Below, in pieces: positions 7,886 to 19,557 of a DNA stretch of 49,826 nucleotides. Source of the stretch: Desulfobulbaceae bacterium (GTDB lineage Bacteria; Desulfobacterota; Desulfobulbia; Desulfobulbales; Desulfobulbaceae); assembly GCA_023544645.1 (NCBI GenBank), contig JAMJFO010000006.1:47036-96861 (forward strand). The letters run 5' to 3'. The position numbers and the translations under genes were made by a program. Position 1 is the stretch's first letter. Each line of letters begins with the position of its first letter. The notes under the pieces were generated by a model. The model saw nothing but the letters and a program-made list of their open reading frames with translations, had not been told where the DNA came from and did no database searches.

Positions 7886-8677
7886 ATGAAAGATGACAAA
7901 GAATCCGTATTTGAGCCTTCACGGCGTAAAATATTGATTGGCACAGGCGCTTTGGCTGCGGGAGTAGCTCTGTCCCAGCTCGGTGGTTTAGTCAAGAAAG
8001 CCGAGGCCACCGGCGGCAAGACGGAAAAATGGCCCTGGCCCTATGAAAAGCTTGATCCGGCCAAAACCGCTGAGATCTGCTATAATGAATGGTACCGCGT
8101 TTTCTGCGGAGCTGCCGTTATCAACAGTGTGGTCGGCCAGCTGCGTGAAAAAGTAGGTGAGCCTTACACCTCCTTTCCGGCTGACGCGTTCCTCTTCCTG
8201 GAAGGCGGACAGGTAGGCTGGGGCACCATCTGCGGATCTCCGGCGGGCGCGAACATCGTTGCCAACCTGATTATCGGACCACGTACTGCGGGAGCCCATG
8301 AAGGCCACGCCATTTCCGCCGACATCATGCAGTGGTACTCGGAAACCGCACTGCCGACCTTTACTCCTCAGAATCCAAAACTTACGGCAAAACTGCCCAC
8401 CACGGTCAGCGAGTCCCCGCTGTGCCACATCTCAGTGGGCAAATGGATGAAAGAGGCCAATCAACCCTTGAAGAGCGCGGAAAGAAAAGACCGCTGCGCC
8501 CGGGTTGCCGCCAGCACGGCATATCGCCTGGTTGAACTGCTCAACGACTGGCATGACGGCAAATACGAATCAACGGCAACCTTCAGTTCCGCCAGTGAAA
8601 ATGGCATTACCGGCCAGTTCAACTGCATGGAATGTCATGGCGACGACGTGCCCGAAGCGCCGCAGCCCAAAGCCTGA
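7886..8677 (+). CDS. Tat-exported C_GCAxxG_C_C / split-Soret cytochrome c-like protein
   Basis: A 263-residue protein. Residues 13-36 form a Tat-type signal (SRRKILIG then a hydrophobic GALAAGVALS stretch), so it is exported folded. The mature part has spaced cysteines C65, C74, C117 (in GWGTICGSPAG), C180-H181 and C204, resembling the C_GCAxxG_C_C redox family, to which split-Soret cytochrome c of Desulfovibrio belongs. A single CMECH haem-c motif lies at 247-251. Split-Soret cytochrome carries haem c and a non-haem iron-sulfur centre; that this protein does the same is inference. A periplasmic electron-transfer role is likely. The gene is monocistronic: a long leader lies upstream and a strong terminator downstream. 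Confidence 0.75.
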   Translation: MKDDKESVFEPSRRKILIGTGALAAGVALSQLGGLVKKAEATGGKTEKWPWPYEKLDPAKTAEICYNEWYRVFCGAAVINSVVGQLREKVGEPYTSFPADAFLFLEGGQVGWGTICGSPAGANIVANLIIGPRTAGAHEGHAISADIMQWYSETALPTFTPQNPKLTAKLPTTVSESPLCHISVGKWMKEANQPLKSAERKDRCARVAASTAYRLVELLNDWHDGKYESTATFSSASENGITGQFNCMECHGDDVPEAPQPKA

Positions 8678-8702
8678 TTCAGCAATATACACTCAGGATA
8701 AC

Positions 8703-8747
8703 AAGGGTATTCCGGCATATTTTGCCGGAATACCCTTTTCTTTTTTT
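8703..8747 (+). terminator. Rho-independent terminator after the split-Soret-like gene
   Basis: A perfect 15-base-pair stem, AAGGGTATTCCGGCA at 8703-8717 against TGCCGGAATACCCTT at 8723-8737, with a short TATTT loop, followed by TTCTTTTTTT. Confidence 0.93.
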
Positions 8748-8844
8748 CGCTCATCCCCCCCGGCCTCCCTTTTTCATTTCGCATTTTTCATTTACTCTGT
8801 TATTGTATAGGCAATCAAATTGATTAAAATATTAAGTACGTACG

Positions 8845-9414
8845 ATGCTCACAGACGAACAGGGAAAAATACTCATCAGGCTGGCGCGGCAGGTCATAGA
8901 GGAAAATCTGGAAATGGCGCCGTCCGCTCCGGTCAGCCAACAAGAACTTGCAGATCCGGTTTTCCAGGAACACAAACCTCTGTTCATTACCCTGAACAAG
9001 CACGGCCTGCTTCGCGGCTGTATCGGCAGTTTGGTCGGCACCGAATCCATTGTTGAAGCGGTCAGGAGACATGCGGTCAATGCCGCTTTTTTCGACCAGC
9101 GGTTTCCCCCGGTTTCCGAAGACGAAGTGCCGGAACTGGAAATCAATATCAGCCTCCTGACCGAACCGCAAACACTCGAATACATGGAGGGTGAAGATCT
9201 GGAGAAAAAACTTCGTCCGGGAATTGACGGGGTGATCCTGAGAGACCCCACCCAGGGAGCAGCCACATTTCTCCCCCAGGTATGGGAACAGCTTCCCACG
9301 GTTCCCCTGTTCCTTGACCACCTCTGCGGCAAGGCCGGGCTCCCTGAAGACACCTGGCGTAAACGCCACCTGCAGATCCAGACCTACCAGGTCCAATATT
9401 TCAAGGAAAAGTAA
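8845..9414 (+). CDS. amrA: AmmeMemoRadiSam-type protein A (AMMECR1 domain)
   Basis: A 189-residue single AMMECR1-domain protein, the usual length for AmrA. The signature LRGCIGS is at residues 56-62, followed by the conserved FPPVSEDEVPELEINISLLT stretch and GIDGVILR. In many bacteria and archaea the protein is encoded with a Memo-like protein (AmrB) and a radical SAM protein (AmrS). Neither partner is in this window, so the complete system would have to be encoded elsewhere. Its biochemical activity is not established. The next gene starts 20 bases downstream on the same strand, so they may be co-transcribed. Confidence 0.88.
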   Translation: MLTDEQGKILIRLARQVIEENLEMAPSAPVSQQELADPVFQEHKPLFITLNKHGLLRGCIGSLVGTESIVEAVRRHAVNAAFFDQRFPPVSEDEVPELEINISLLTEPQTLEYMEGEDLEKKLRPGIDGVILRDPTQGAATFLPQVWEQLPTVPLFLDHLCGKAGLPEDTWRKRHLQIQTYQVQYFKEK

Positions 9415-9433
9415 CTCGTTTCCACTGCCGACC

Positions 9434-10063
9434 ATGATGAAGGAAATCACTCTTTCTCCGGCGCTGTCCGGAGAGCTTGGCGCTATATATACTGCCATGG
9501 AGCTGGAATATGATGTTGTGGCAGGGCAGATCAACCTGACCTGCTCCGGTTGTCCGGACAACTGTTGTGACAGCTATTTTCTCCACTACACCTACAGCGA
9601 ATGGGCTTATCTGTGGGAAGGAATGCGCACGCTAGACCATGCGACCCGGGATCGGATCATTGCCCGTTCAACACAGTATATTGAAAAGAGCCGCAGCATC
9701 CTGAAACGCCGTGAGCGGCCAAGGCTCATGTGCCCCCTGAACGATGACGGACTCTGCTCTCTCTATTCACACCGGCTGATGATCTGCCGCCTGCACGGTA
9801 TTCCGGCCGCCATGACCCGGCCCGACGGGCAGACGCTCAAGTTTCCCGGCTGTTTCCGCTGCCAGGAGATTATCCAAAAAAAATATGCACAGGAAGCTGA
9901 CGTCCCGTTCATGGACCGCACAGCCATGCTCAGTAAAATAGCGGCTCTCGAATCAGAGCTTCTTGGCGGCAGACGTCACCTGTTCCCTAAAGTACGGCGG
10001 ACCATTGCCGAAATGATCGTCGATGGACCGCCGCTGATTGACAAACCCTTTTGCCAGCGGTAA
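9434..10063 (+). CDS. Cys-cluster protein of the YkgJ (Fe/Zn-chelating) type
   Basis: The start at 9434 (ATGATGAAGG) follows the amrA stop by 20 bases; the open frame extends further upstream only as overlap. The 209-residue product has the pattern C37-x2-C40-x3-C44-C45, then C100, C108, C118 and a final C140-x2-C143. This matches the CxxCxxxCC...CP...C...RP..CR layout of the YkgJ family, thought to bind zinc or an iron-sulfur cluster. No signal peptide or membrane segment. The next gene, bioB, starts 14 bases after its end, so amrA, this gene, bioB and bioA form one tight run. A link to biotin synthesis, such as cluster supply to BioB, is possible but unproven. Confidence 0.7.
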   Translation: MMKEITLSPALSGELGAIYTAMELEYDVVAGQINLTCSGCPDNCCDSYFLHYTYSEWAYLWEGMRTLDHATRDRIIARSTQYIEKSRSILKRRERPRLMCPLNDDGLCSLYSHRLMICRLHGIPAAMTRPDGQTLKFPGCFRCQEIIQKKYAQEADVPFMDRTAMLSKIAALESELLGGRRHLFPKVRRTIAEMIVDGPPLIDKPFCQR

Positions 10064-10076
10064 TTTTCCCTTTATC

Positions 10077-11039
10077 ATGAATCGTATCGAGCAGACAGAA
10101 TCATCGGTCCGGAACGGCCGCATGATCGATCGCCGGACCGCTGTCGATCTTGCGGCCGGTGGCAGCCAGGAGGACCTGTGGGATGCCGCCGATCGTCTTC
10201 GCCGCCATTTTCACGGCTCGCGTTTCGCCCTCTGTTCGATAATCAACGCCAGGAGCGGACGGTGTTCGGAAGACTGCCGATTCTGCGCGCAGTCAGCCCA
10301 TCACCATAGCAACATTGACGAATACGATATCATTGACCTGGACAAGGCATTGGAGATCGCTGTTGACAATGACCGGCATGAGGTGCACCGCATTTCCCTG
10401 GTGACCAGCGGCCGCAGCGCCGGCGATGCCACCCTGGACCGGCTGCAAAGTATCTACGCCGGCATCTCTCGGACCACCATGATGAAACTCTGCGCATCCA
10501 CAGGGTTGCTGACCAGGGAAAAAGCAGAGCGCCTCAAAGAGATGGGCGTAGTCCGTTACCACTGCAACCTGGAGGCAAGCCGCAATTTCTTTCCCACGGT
10601 CTGCGCCACCCACACCTGGGAAGAAAAAGCTGCAACCCTCAAACTGGCCCGCGAAGCCGGGATGTCCGTCTGTTCCGGGGGGATCATCGGCATGGGTGAA
10701 ACCATGGAGGACCGCATCGATCTGGCCCTGGAGCTGCGCGAACTGGAAGTCAAGTCCATCCCCATCAACATCCTCACACCCATACCGGGAACTCCTTTGG
10801 GCGACCTGGAACCGCTGGTTATCGACGAAATCCTGACCACCATCGCCCTCTTCCGTTTCATCAATCCCCTGGCAGTCATCCGCATTGCCGGAGGAAGACA
10901 ACAGCTGGGCAGGGACCAGTACCGCTGCTTCATGGCCGGGGCCAATGGCGCCATGGTGGGCAATTATCTTACCACTGCAGGCGGTTCCATTGAAGAGGAC
11001 CTGCGCAATTTCACGGTCATGGGATTTTCCTTTGCTTGA
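10077..11039 (+). CDS. bioB: Biotin synthase
   Basis: A 320-residue radical SAM enzyme that inserts sulfur into dethiobiotin to make biotin. The SAM [4Fe-4S] motif C63-x3-C67-x2-C70 lies in [14 protein letters not shown], the BioB signature. Downstream are [18 protein letters not shown] and a C-terminal IRIAGGRQQ, which carries the conserved arginine that ligates the auxiliary [2Fe-2S] cluster. I chose the ATG at 10077 (MNRIEQTES); an upstream in-frame ATG at 10038 lies inside the preceding gene. The end overlaps bioA by 8 bases. No bioC, bioF, bioD or birA occurs in the window. Confidence 0.96.
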   Translation: MNRIEQTESSVRNGRMIDRRTAVDLAAGGSQEDLWDAADRLRRHFHGSRFALCSIINARSGRCSEDCRFCAQSAHHHSNIDEYDIIDLDKALEIAVDNDRHEVHRISLVTSGRSAGDATLDRLQSIYAGISRTTMMKLCASTGLLTREKAERLKEMGVVRYHCNLEASRNFFPTVCATHTWEEKAATLKLAREAGMSVCSGGIIGMGETMEDRIDLALELRELEVKSIPINILTPIPGTPLGDLEPLVIDEILTTIALFRFINPLAVIRIAGGRQQLGRDQYRCFMAGANGAMVGNYLTTAGGSIEEDLRNFTVMGFSFA

Positions 11040-12294
11040 ATTCGACCGCGGCCACATCTGGCACCCATACACCTCCATGACCGATCCCCTGCCCGTCTAC
11101 CAGGCGGTCTCGGCCTCCGGTGTGCGCATCAGACTGGAGGGCGGTCAGGAGCTCATTGACGGCATGTCCTCCTGGTGGGCGGCAATCCACGGGTATTCCC
11201 ATCCGGTGCTCAACAAAGCGGTTATGGAACAGACGGAAACAATGGCTCACGTCATGTTCGGTGGATTGACCCATGCCCCGGCCGTTGAGCTGGCCCAACT
11301 GCTCATCGCCATTACACCGGAGCCGTTGGACAAGATTTTTTTCTCTGATTCCGGTTCGGTGGCCATTGAAGTCGCCCTGAAAATGGCCATGCAGTACTGG
11401 CACGCCGCCGGCCGGCCGGAAAAACACCGGATGCTGACCATCCGCGGCGGCTACCACGGCGACACCTTTCATGCCATGTCGGTCTGCGACCCGGTCACCG
11501 GCATGCACCACCTCTTTCAGCATGTGCTGCCCCGGCAGCTCTTTGCCCCCATGCCGAGATGCCGGTTCAACGATGAGTGGAATGAAAAGGACATAGCAGA
11601 AATGGAGCGACTGCTGGATGACCACCACCATGAACTGGCCGCGGTGATTATCGAACCCATTGTCCAGGGGGCCGGGGGCATGCGTTTTTATCATCCCGAA
11701 TACCTGCGGCGCCTGCGGGAACTGTGCGACCGGCACTGTGTGCTGCTGATCTTTGATGAAATCGCCACCGGCTTTGGCCGCAGCGGCAAACTCTTTGCCG
11801 CCGAACATGCAGGAATCTCTCCGGACATCATGTGCCTGGGCAAGGCCCTGACCGGAGGGTACATGACCTTGGCCGCCACCCTGGCCACCGACGACGTTGC
11901 CGCAACCATTTCGTCCGCTGCGCCTGGGGTCTTCATGCATGGCCCGACCTTCATGGGCAACCCCCTGGCCTGCCATGTTGCGCATGCCAGCATCAACCTG
12001 CTGCTCAACTCGCCCTGGCAGGAGCGGCTCCAGGCCATGGAGGATCAGTTACGCGCAGAACTGTTCCCGGCCGCGGAGCTGCCCAATGTGGCCGATGTCA
12101 GAGTACTGGGCGGGATAGGGGTCATTGAAATGCGGGATCAGCTCGACGTTGCCGAGCTGCAGCAATTTTTTCTCCAACAGGGGGTCTGGATTCGCCCTTT
12201 CACCAATCTCATCTACATCATGCCGCCCTATATCATTGACCCGATGGACCTGCGAAAGCTGACCGGAGCCATGGTCGAAGCGGCCAGCCTTTAG
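11032..12294 (+). CDS. bioA: Adenosylmethionine-8-amino-7-oxononanoate aminotransferase
   Basis: A PLP-dependent class III aminotransferase making 7,8-diaminopelargonate from KAPA and SAM. With the start I favour, the TTG at 11032 ([16 protein letters not shown]), it has 420 residues. The first in-frame ATG downstream would delete the conserved N-terminal HIWHPYTSM motif, so the TTG start is better. Markers: [10 protein letters not shown] (47-56), [38 protein letters not shown] with D242, and the Schiff-base lysine K271 in [11 protein letters not shown]. It overlaps the bioB stop by 8 bases, suggesting translational coupling. Its end is 33 bases from the convergent hybrid kinase gene. Confidence 0.95.
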   Translation: MLEFDRGHIWHPYTSMTDPLPVYQAVSASGVRIRLEGGQELIDGMSSWWAAIHGYSHPVLNKAVMEQTETMAHVMFGGLTHAPAVELAQLLIAITPEPLDKIFFSDSGSVAIEVALKMAMQYWHAAGRPEKHRMLTIRGGYHGDTFHAMSVCDPVTGMHHLFQHVLPRQLFAPMPRCRFNDEWNEKDIAEMERLLDDHHHELAAVIIEPIVQGAGGMRFYHPEYLRRLRELCDRHCVLLIFDEIATGFGRSGKLFAAEHAGISPDIMCLGKALTGGYMTLAATLATDDVAATISSAAPGVFMHGPTFMGNPLACHVAHASINLLLNSPWQERLQAMEDQLRAELFPAAELPNVADVRVLGGIGVIEMRDQLDVAELQQFFLQQGVWIRPFTNLIYIMPPYIIDPMDLRKLTGAMVEAASL

Positions 12295-12327
12295 GAAGTG
12301 GCCCGGCCCAGTCATTGACAAAAATTT

Positions 12328-14934
12328 CTATTTTCGCAGCACATCTCGCAACTTGTATGCCAGTTTGGACATGGTAATGGGCTTCTGGATAAAATTGCCC
12401 CCTGCTTCAAGTACACCGTGATGGGCAATGACATCATCCGTATAGCCGGACATGAAAATGACGGCCATGTCCGGGCGCGACTGTTTGAGTTGATCGGCCA
12501 GCTCCTGGCCGTTGATGTTCGGCATGATCACGTCGGTCAGCAGGACATCAATAACTCCTTCATGGGCATTACTGAGCCTGATGGCTTCCTCACCGTCACA
12601 GGCAGCCATTACCCTGTAACCCATGGGTTCCAGAAACATCATTACCATGTTGCGGATGCTGTGATCATCCTCGGCGATCAATATGGTCTCGGACCCCGCC
12701 GGCAGATTGGCGGATGAAGAATCGCTCTCCGCCACGGCGGCATGGGGCGTTGTCGGCAGGTAAATTTTAAAGGTCGTCCCCTTGCCGCTCTCGCTATATA
12801 CGTAGATCTGCCCGCCATGCTGCTTGATGATACCGTAGACCGTGGCCAGTCCGAGCCCTGTTCCCTTGCCTGTTTCCTTGGTGGTGAAAAAGGGATCAAA
12901 GATCTGGCCCCGCACATCATCACTGATCCCGGTGCCGGTATCGGTCACTGCCAGCAGGACATGCGGGCCCAACTGGGCCTCGGCATGATGATCGACATAC
13001 TCCTTGTCTATATCCACCATGGAGGTCTCAATAATAAAATGACCTCCGCCCGGCATGGCATCCCGGGCATTGACCGCCAGGTTGAGCAAAACCTGTTCAA
13101 TCTGCCCGGCATCGGCGACGACCCTCCCAATGCGCTGAGAAAGATGCAGTTCCAGGCTGATGTCCTCACTGATCACCCGGCGCAGCATCCGGGTCATATC
13201 TTCGACCACTTTGTTCAGGTCCACGGGCCGCATGTTCAGGACCTGCTTGCGGCTGAAGGCGAGAAGTTGCCCGGTCAGCGTGGCAGCTTTTTCTCCGGCC
13301 TCCCTGATGGAGCTGATATCATGAAAAAACTTCGTGTCCCTGTCCACCTCTTTCAGCGTCAGTTCGCAGTATCCAATGATGACCGACAACAGGTTGTTGA
13401 AGTCATGGGCAATACCGCCGGCCAGCCGGCCGATGGATTCCATTTTCTGTATCTGGTTGAGCTGGGCCTGGAGTTTCTGCTGCTTTTCCTCCGCTTTTTT
13501 GCGGGCAGTGATATCAGTCACCACATGAACCAGCCCGCTCAGATTGCGCTCATTATCAAAACGGGGCAGCGCCTTGACCTCAATATGCTTCCGCAGGTGG
13601 GGTTCATACACTTCGGATATGGTGGCAACTCCGGTCTTGAGCGTCGCGCAGCTCGGACAGGCCATGGGGGGGCCATTCGTACCGTGATAGGATTGAAAAC
13701 ATTTCTGTCGGAGAATATCTTCCATTGAACGGCCAAGAATTTCTACTGCCGCATTGTTGGCCTGAATTATATTAAAATCCTTGTCATGGATGGTAATGGC
13801 ATCGCTGATGGTATTGAATATCTCTTCCCAGTGTTCCTTGGCGCCGGCCAGTTCTTCCACCAGTTCCTTCTGCCGGGTTACATCCCTGATCAGACCGGTA
13901 AGGATAAGCTGACCGCCCTGCCCGGAGGGGGAAAAAGAGACCTCCACGGGAAAAACCTCCCCGTTCTTTCTGCGCCCGGCCAGTTCGAAGGTGTTACCGA
14001 TGGAGCAGCATTCCCCGTTGGACATGAAGTTCTGCAACTGCGTCCGGAACGGTTCACAGTGATCAAAGACAAACAGATCAGGAAAAAACAGGCCGTCCGC
14101 CTCGTCGGCATCGTAGCCGAACATCTCTTCCGCAGCCCTGTTCATAAGGAGAACCCTGCCTGTTTTATCTGCCGCGACAATTCCTTCTTCCGCCGAATAG
14201 ATAAGGTTGCGGTAGCGCTCTTCAGAATCTTGCAACCTGCGGTTCTGCTGCTTGATCTGCCGGGCCGCTCCACGGAAAAGCCAGTAAAGGGCCAGGTAGA
14301 GCAGCAGTGTTCCGGTGAGGACAGACAACCAGACCACCCGGTTATGATAGGCAATGTCCTCCATTAATCTGTCCACAGTTGCGTTGACCTGGAAGACTCC
14401 CTTGATCTCGTCGCCGGAACCGTGCCGCACAGGAACAAACAGTTCGATCACAGGACTTGAACTGACTGTAATGCCGAGCTTTTCCGCCAACGTATACGAA
14501 TTGGATATTTCCGTGGTGATCCTGCCGTTGAACGCATTGGCCAGCCTGCTGCTGGCCGGGTTGAGCTTCTCCTCAGCCTCAGCCCCCGTGGACCAGACCA
14601 CCTGCCCTCCCCTGTCCCAGAGCTTCATCGTGCGTATGTGAACATTTGGCCCGAGGTCAAGATCTCCTGTCAGGTATGCAAAGGCGGCGAAATTCCCCTG
14701 CGTTTTCGCCGAGTTTCGACCATTGAGGCGCAGATGATTATGCAGCTCATGATGAACCATATGGGCCGTTATTTCGTTGCAGCGCGTAGTCATGTTCCGG
14801 CGCATGGCCGAACTTATAATTTCCCCTATGGTAAAACCGAAAAGCAGCAGAGCCAGCAGCAATATCAGAGAAAATTTTTTAACCAGGGAAAACCGGAGCA
14901 TTTTTTTTACGCTATTCTCCATGCTAGGGGCCAC
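12328..14934 (-). CDS. Hybrid sensor histidine kinase (2 TM, two PAS, HisKA, HATPase, REC)
   Basis: An 868-residue inner-membrane kinase. Order: TM1 about 21-43, extracytoplasmic sensor about 45-200, TM2 about 201-221, PAS-1 about 236-355, PAS-2 about 365-480, HisKA with phospho-acceptor H510 (GGIAHDFNN), HATPase with DTGTGI and [11 protein letters not shown], and a C-terminal receiver with phospho-acceptor D801 (LLTDVIMPN). There is no output domain, so phosphate must pass to another protein. PAS-2 contains C412, H417, C426 and C429 (CFQSYHG...CPSC), a pattern that could bind metal or haem. It lies downstream of, and on the same strand as, the kinase/regulator pair at 15277-19279, but is separated from it by 340 bases with its own possible promoter. 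Confidence 0.93.
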   Translation of the reverse strand: MAPSMENSVKKMLRFSLVKKFSLILLLALLLFGFTIGEIISSAMRRNMTTRCNEITAHMVHHELHNHLRLNGRNSAKTQGNFAAFAYLTGDLDLGPNVHIRTMKLWDRGGQVVWSTGAEAEEKLNPASSRLANAFNGRITTEISNSYTLAEKLGITVSSSPVIELFVPVRHGSGDEIKGVFQVNATVDRLMEDIAYHNRVVWLSVLTGTLLLYLALYWLFRGAARQIKQQNRRLQDSEERYRNLIYSAEEGIVAADKTGRVLLMNRAAEEMFGYDADEADGLFFPDLFVFDHCEPFRTQLQNFMSNGECCSIGNTFELAGRRKNGEVFPVEVSFSPSGQGGQLILTGLIRDVTRQKELVEELAGAKEHWEEIFNTISDAITIHDKDFNIIQANNAAVEILGRSMEDILRQKCFQSYHGTNGPPMACPSCATLKTGVATISEVYEPHLRKHIEVKALPRFDNERNLSGLVHVVTDITARKKAEEKQQKLQAQLNQIQKMESIGRLAGGIAHDFNNLLSVIIGYCELTLKEVDRDTKFFHDISSIREAGEKAATLTGQLLAFSRKQVLNMRPVDLNKVVEDMTRMLRRVISEDISLELHLSQRIGRVVADAGQIEQVLLNLAVNARDAMPGGGHFIIETSMVDIDKEYVDHHAEAQLGPHVLLAVTDTGTGISDDVRGQIFDPFFTTKETGKGTGLGLATVYGIIKQHGGQIYVYSESGKGTTFKIYLPTTPHAAVAESDSSSANLPAGSETILIAEDDHSIRNMVMMFLEPMGYRVMAACDGEEAIRLSNAHEGVIDVLLTDVIMPNINGQELADQLKQSRPDMAVIFMSGYTDDVIAHHGVLEAGGNFIQKPITMSKLAYKLRDVLRK

Positions 14935-15164
14935 TTATCGAGGTATACGCCTCAAGAACATTGTCATGACAAAATTCATTTTCTCTCCGGATCGGCGAAA
15001 CAACGGAACGGGAAAACTTCGGGCTGACAAGCACGATGGAACCTCACCATGAACATTGAACAAATTAAGCAAACAGGGACGGGAAACCGGTAAAGTATTT
15101 CATTGAGCCCTCTCTCATGAATACTTTTCTTCGGGACCAGCAAAAAGAACAATTAATCCATTAT

Positions 15165-15195
15165 GTTATATTGTTTAAATTGTTGCTCATGTCAA
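15165..15195 (-). promoter_or_regulatory. Possible sigma-70 promoter for the hybrid kinase
   Basis: On the minus strand TTGACA (15195-15190) is followed by AATATA at 17-base or TATAAC at 19-base spacing, in an AT-rich tract. It would give a leader of about 220 bases before the kinase ATG at 14934. The rest of the gap 14935-15276 shows no gene or clear terminator. Confidence 0.4.
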
Positions 15196-15276
15196 CAGAT
15201 AAATACCACAGTGTGACAATTTGCCGCATCGCGAATATCCCTGTCCGAAAAAAAAGGGCAATCTTTATTCCACGGC

Positions 15277-16696
<1,420 letters not shown>

Positions 16697-16704
<8 letters not shown>

Positions 16705-19279
16705 TTTTCAGCTCCTCCGTAAACAACGTTTCCGTGCCCGCGTCCTCCCCGGTCACCGGCAGCAGAACCGTGAACCTGGTCCAGCTGCCGGGCTCGCTTT
16801 CGACCTCGATGTCTCCCCCATGATCGCGGATGATACCGTAGGCAAGGGATAAACCCAGTCCGGTGCCCTGCCCCGGTTCCTTGGTGGTAAAAAATGGATC
16901 GAAAATCTTGTTGATAACCTCTTCGGCAATGCCGACGCCGTTATCTTCGACAATGAACTGAACAAGGCCCCGCTTATCGAGAAACAGTGTATACAGCCCG
17001 ATTTCACCGGTCCCGTTCATGGCCTGGGCGCCATTGATGATGAGATTCATCATCACCTGTTTTATCTTGTCCCCATCAAGCAGGAGCGGTGGCAGCTCCG
17101 GCGAGAGGTCCGTCAGAATACGGATATTGTCCTTTCTGAGCTGAGTACGCACCACGGTCAGCACTTCTTCGATCAGGACATTGAGCTGAACCGGTTTTTT
17201 AACTGTTTTTCCTCCCCGGGCAAAATCCAGCAGATCGGAAACAATATGCTGGCAGTTGCGGGCATGCTTTTCAATTATTTCCAGATCATTACGCGTCTGC
17301 GACGATTGAGCCAGCTCTTCCTTCAATATATCGGTGTAGCAGAGAATGACGCCCAGGGGGTTGTTGATTTCGTGGGCGACGCCCGCCGCCATCTGTCCGA
17401 GGGCCAACAGCTTCTCCGTCTGATACATGCGCTGCTCGATATTTTTCTGTTCCGTAACATCCTTGGCATAGCAGACCACGTTGATGACAGCGTCGGCAGT
17501 ATCAAAAATCGGATAAAAATGTGTTTCATAAATGATCCCGTCCGCTGTGGGCACGTATCCGGATTTTTCTTCCTTTCCTTCACTGCCCAGCAGCAGCAGC
17601 GCATCACCGAAGGGATGGGGCACGGCTGTTCCGCGGTCATAGACCGGCCGGTCGATCACCTCTTCCAGCTGCAGCCGGTACCGCAGCAGGAATGATTTGT
17701 TGACCATTTTAAATTTTCCATTGCAATCGACCAGCACAACGAGATCGGTTATGCCGTCGAATACCGACTGCAGCAGGTCCTTGTTGGCGCTCAGCCTGGC
17801 CAGGCTCTGCAGGCTTTCAATGGTTATTCCCACCTGCCGGCCGATGGAAAACAGCAGTTCCTGCAGTTCGGCGGTTATTTCCTGGAAACCGGTGCCGACA
17901 AAGGTCATCACCCCCAGGATCTTGTCTCGGCAGCATAGCGGCAGATTGAGCGAACGCTCCTCCCGGGAGGTATTGTCAAAAAAATTCAGATGTCCATAAG
18001 CCGCGTCGCAGATGGAAGCGGAATAATCAACCGGTTCCGCCAACATTTCCCCCGAAACCTCCGGCAGCCGGTATTCAAGTTGCTGGACCAGTTCAGGGGC
18101 ATTGGTCCGGCACTGCAGCTCCAGACAAGACGTCTCAGCGCTGAACAGATAAATGCCGGCCCCCCTGGCCGGAATTGTTTTGAGGGAATGTTCAAGAACC
18201 TTGGGCAAAATAGCGTTGAGATCCATTGAACCGGTGATTAGCTCGGCAATGACATTAAGGGTATTCAACTCCATGTTGCGGGCCATTATCTTTTCCTGCA
18301 GCAGATTCTCCGATTCCTGCAGTTTTCTGGTCCGCTCGTCGACCTTCAGCTCCAGGTTTTCCACATAATCCTTCAACTTCTCCCTGGTTTCATTCAGGTG
18401 GTTGGCCATGGTCCCGGCCAGGACCGTAAGATCATCAATCTCCTCCCCTGTTTGCAGATTTTCCATGAATTCTTCGCCCCTGTCATCCTGGATGGTGTCA
18501 CGGAAGATGGCCAGCACCTGCCTGAGATTCTGGACCACAAGCCGATTGAAAAAAAACGTTATAATCCCGAAAAGGAAAAATACGGCCAGGAAGACCGTGC
18601 CGAAAACCGAAAAGGCTAATTCCTTTGTCTTGGCCAGACCGATATCAACCGGTATGCCGACGCTCACCAGCCCGTTTATGTATCCGGCCCGGTTGTGAAA
18701 TCCGGCTTCTTTTCCGTATTTGGTGATAATGCTGGCAGGAGCGTCTTCCGGGGCGCCGTGGCAGCGGCTGCAACCTACGGTGTACTTCACCGGTTGATAG
18801 CGCATGAAATGTCGTCCTGCTTCCGACTGAACAAGACCCCTCCATTCGACCTGGTCCGGATTGTCCCGGAAGTAATGGATCATTGCCCGCTCCTGCCCTG
18901 TCGCTTCATAGACTGGATTTCTGGCGTTGACTGCCACCCGGCGGTATTCAAAATCCGGCAGATCCTCCTTGAAATGATCCATAATCGCCCGACTGATAAA
19001 GGAGCTGGACATCGCTTCGAGTACGAAATCATCATTGCCGAGCAAGGTATACATGCGGGGGCGCAAGGTGCCCCTGACATATTGCCTGGCAGCGCCAGCA
19101 GCGGCCATCACGATTTCCGTCTTTTGAAACGCCTCCTCCTCAATGGCATTTTTTTCATAAAAATAAATAATACCGGCTGCAAAAGCGCTGAAGATGAGAA
19201 GGATGAGGGCCAGGCCCAGCAGAAAACGGGCCTGCAGACCGACGTTTCGCTGAGCGGAATTTTTGCTGCTGTTCTTCAT
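16697..19279 (-). CDS. Sensor histidine kinase with periplasmic c-type haem (DUF3365/Tll0287-like) domain
   Basis: The start is taken at the ATG at 19279 ([10 protein letters not shown]), preceded by GAGG; a GTG at 19306 would add nine residues. The 860-residue protein has TM1 about 21-41, then a periplasmic domain with CSRCH at 170-174 inside a DUF3365-like region ([15 protein letters not shown]), TM2 about 222-245, a HAMP and coiled-coil region, a GAF domain about 350-490, a PAS domain about 505-620, HisKA with [14 protein letters not shown], and a HATPase domain with DNGVGI and [11 protein letters not shown]. The covalently bound haem suggests sensing of redox state, NO, CO or a sulfur species; the ligand is not knowable from sequence. 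It overlaps the downstream NtrC-type regulator gene by 8 bases. Confidence 0.93.
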
Positions 19280-19485
19280 GTTCCCGTTCCTCAAAAGATG
19301 ATTCACCCCGACACCTGTATTGAATCATTCCCGACGCTCGGTGTCAACCTCTGTATGCACTGCTTCCGCAAGTATACATTTTTTGCAGTCCACTGCGTTT
19401 CTGCCGGGCTGGCCCCCAATCCGGACCCTATCGCAACATATTGAAATAACGGGATTTGTAAAAAGAAAGCAGATTTGCGCAATTC

Positions 19486-19501
19486 TGGCACCCCCATTGC
19501 T
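19486..19501 (+). promoter_or_regulatory. Sigma-54 promoter of the yeiH-like operon
   Basis: TGGCAC at 19486-19491, five bases, then TTGCT at 19497-19501: an essentially perfect -24/-12 sigma-54 element with the GG and GC dinucleotides 12 bases apart. Transcription should start near 19512, 46 bases before the ATG. Upstream, GCAGT-CC-ACTGC near 19386-19397 and a GTAT...ATAC inverted pair near 19350-19375 are candidate enhancer sites for the divergent NtrC-type regulator. Confidence 0.85.
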
Positions 19502-19557
19502 AAGTCAAAAACAAACTATCCACCTGCATTCCACTCAGAATAAACGGGAGGTGTACA

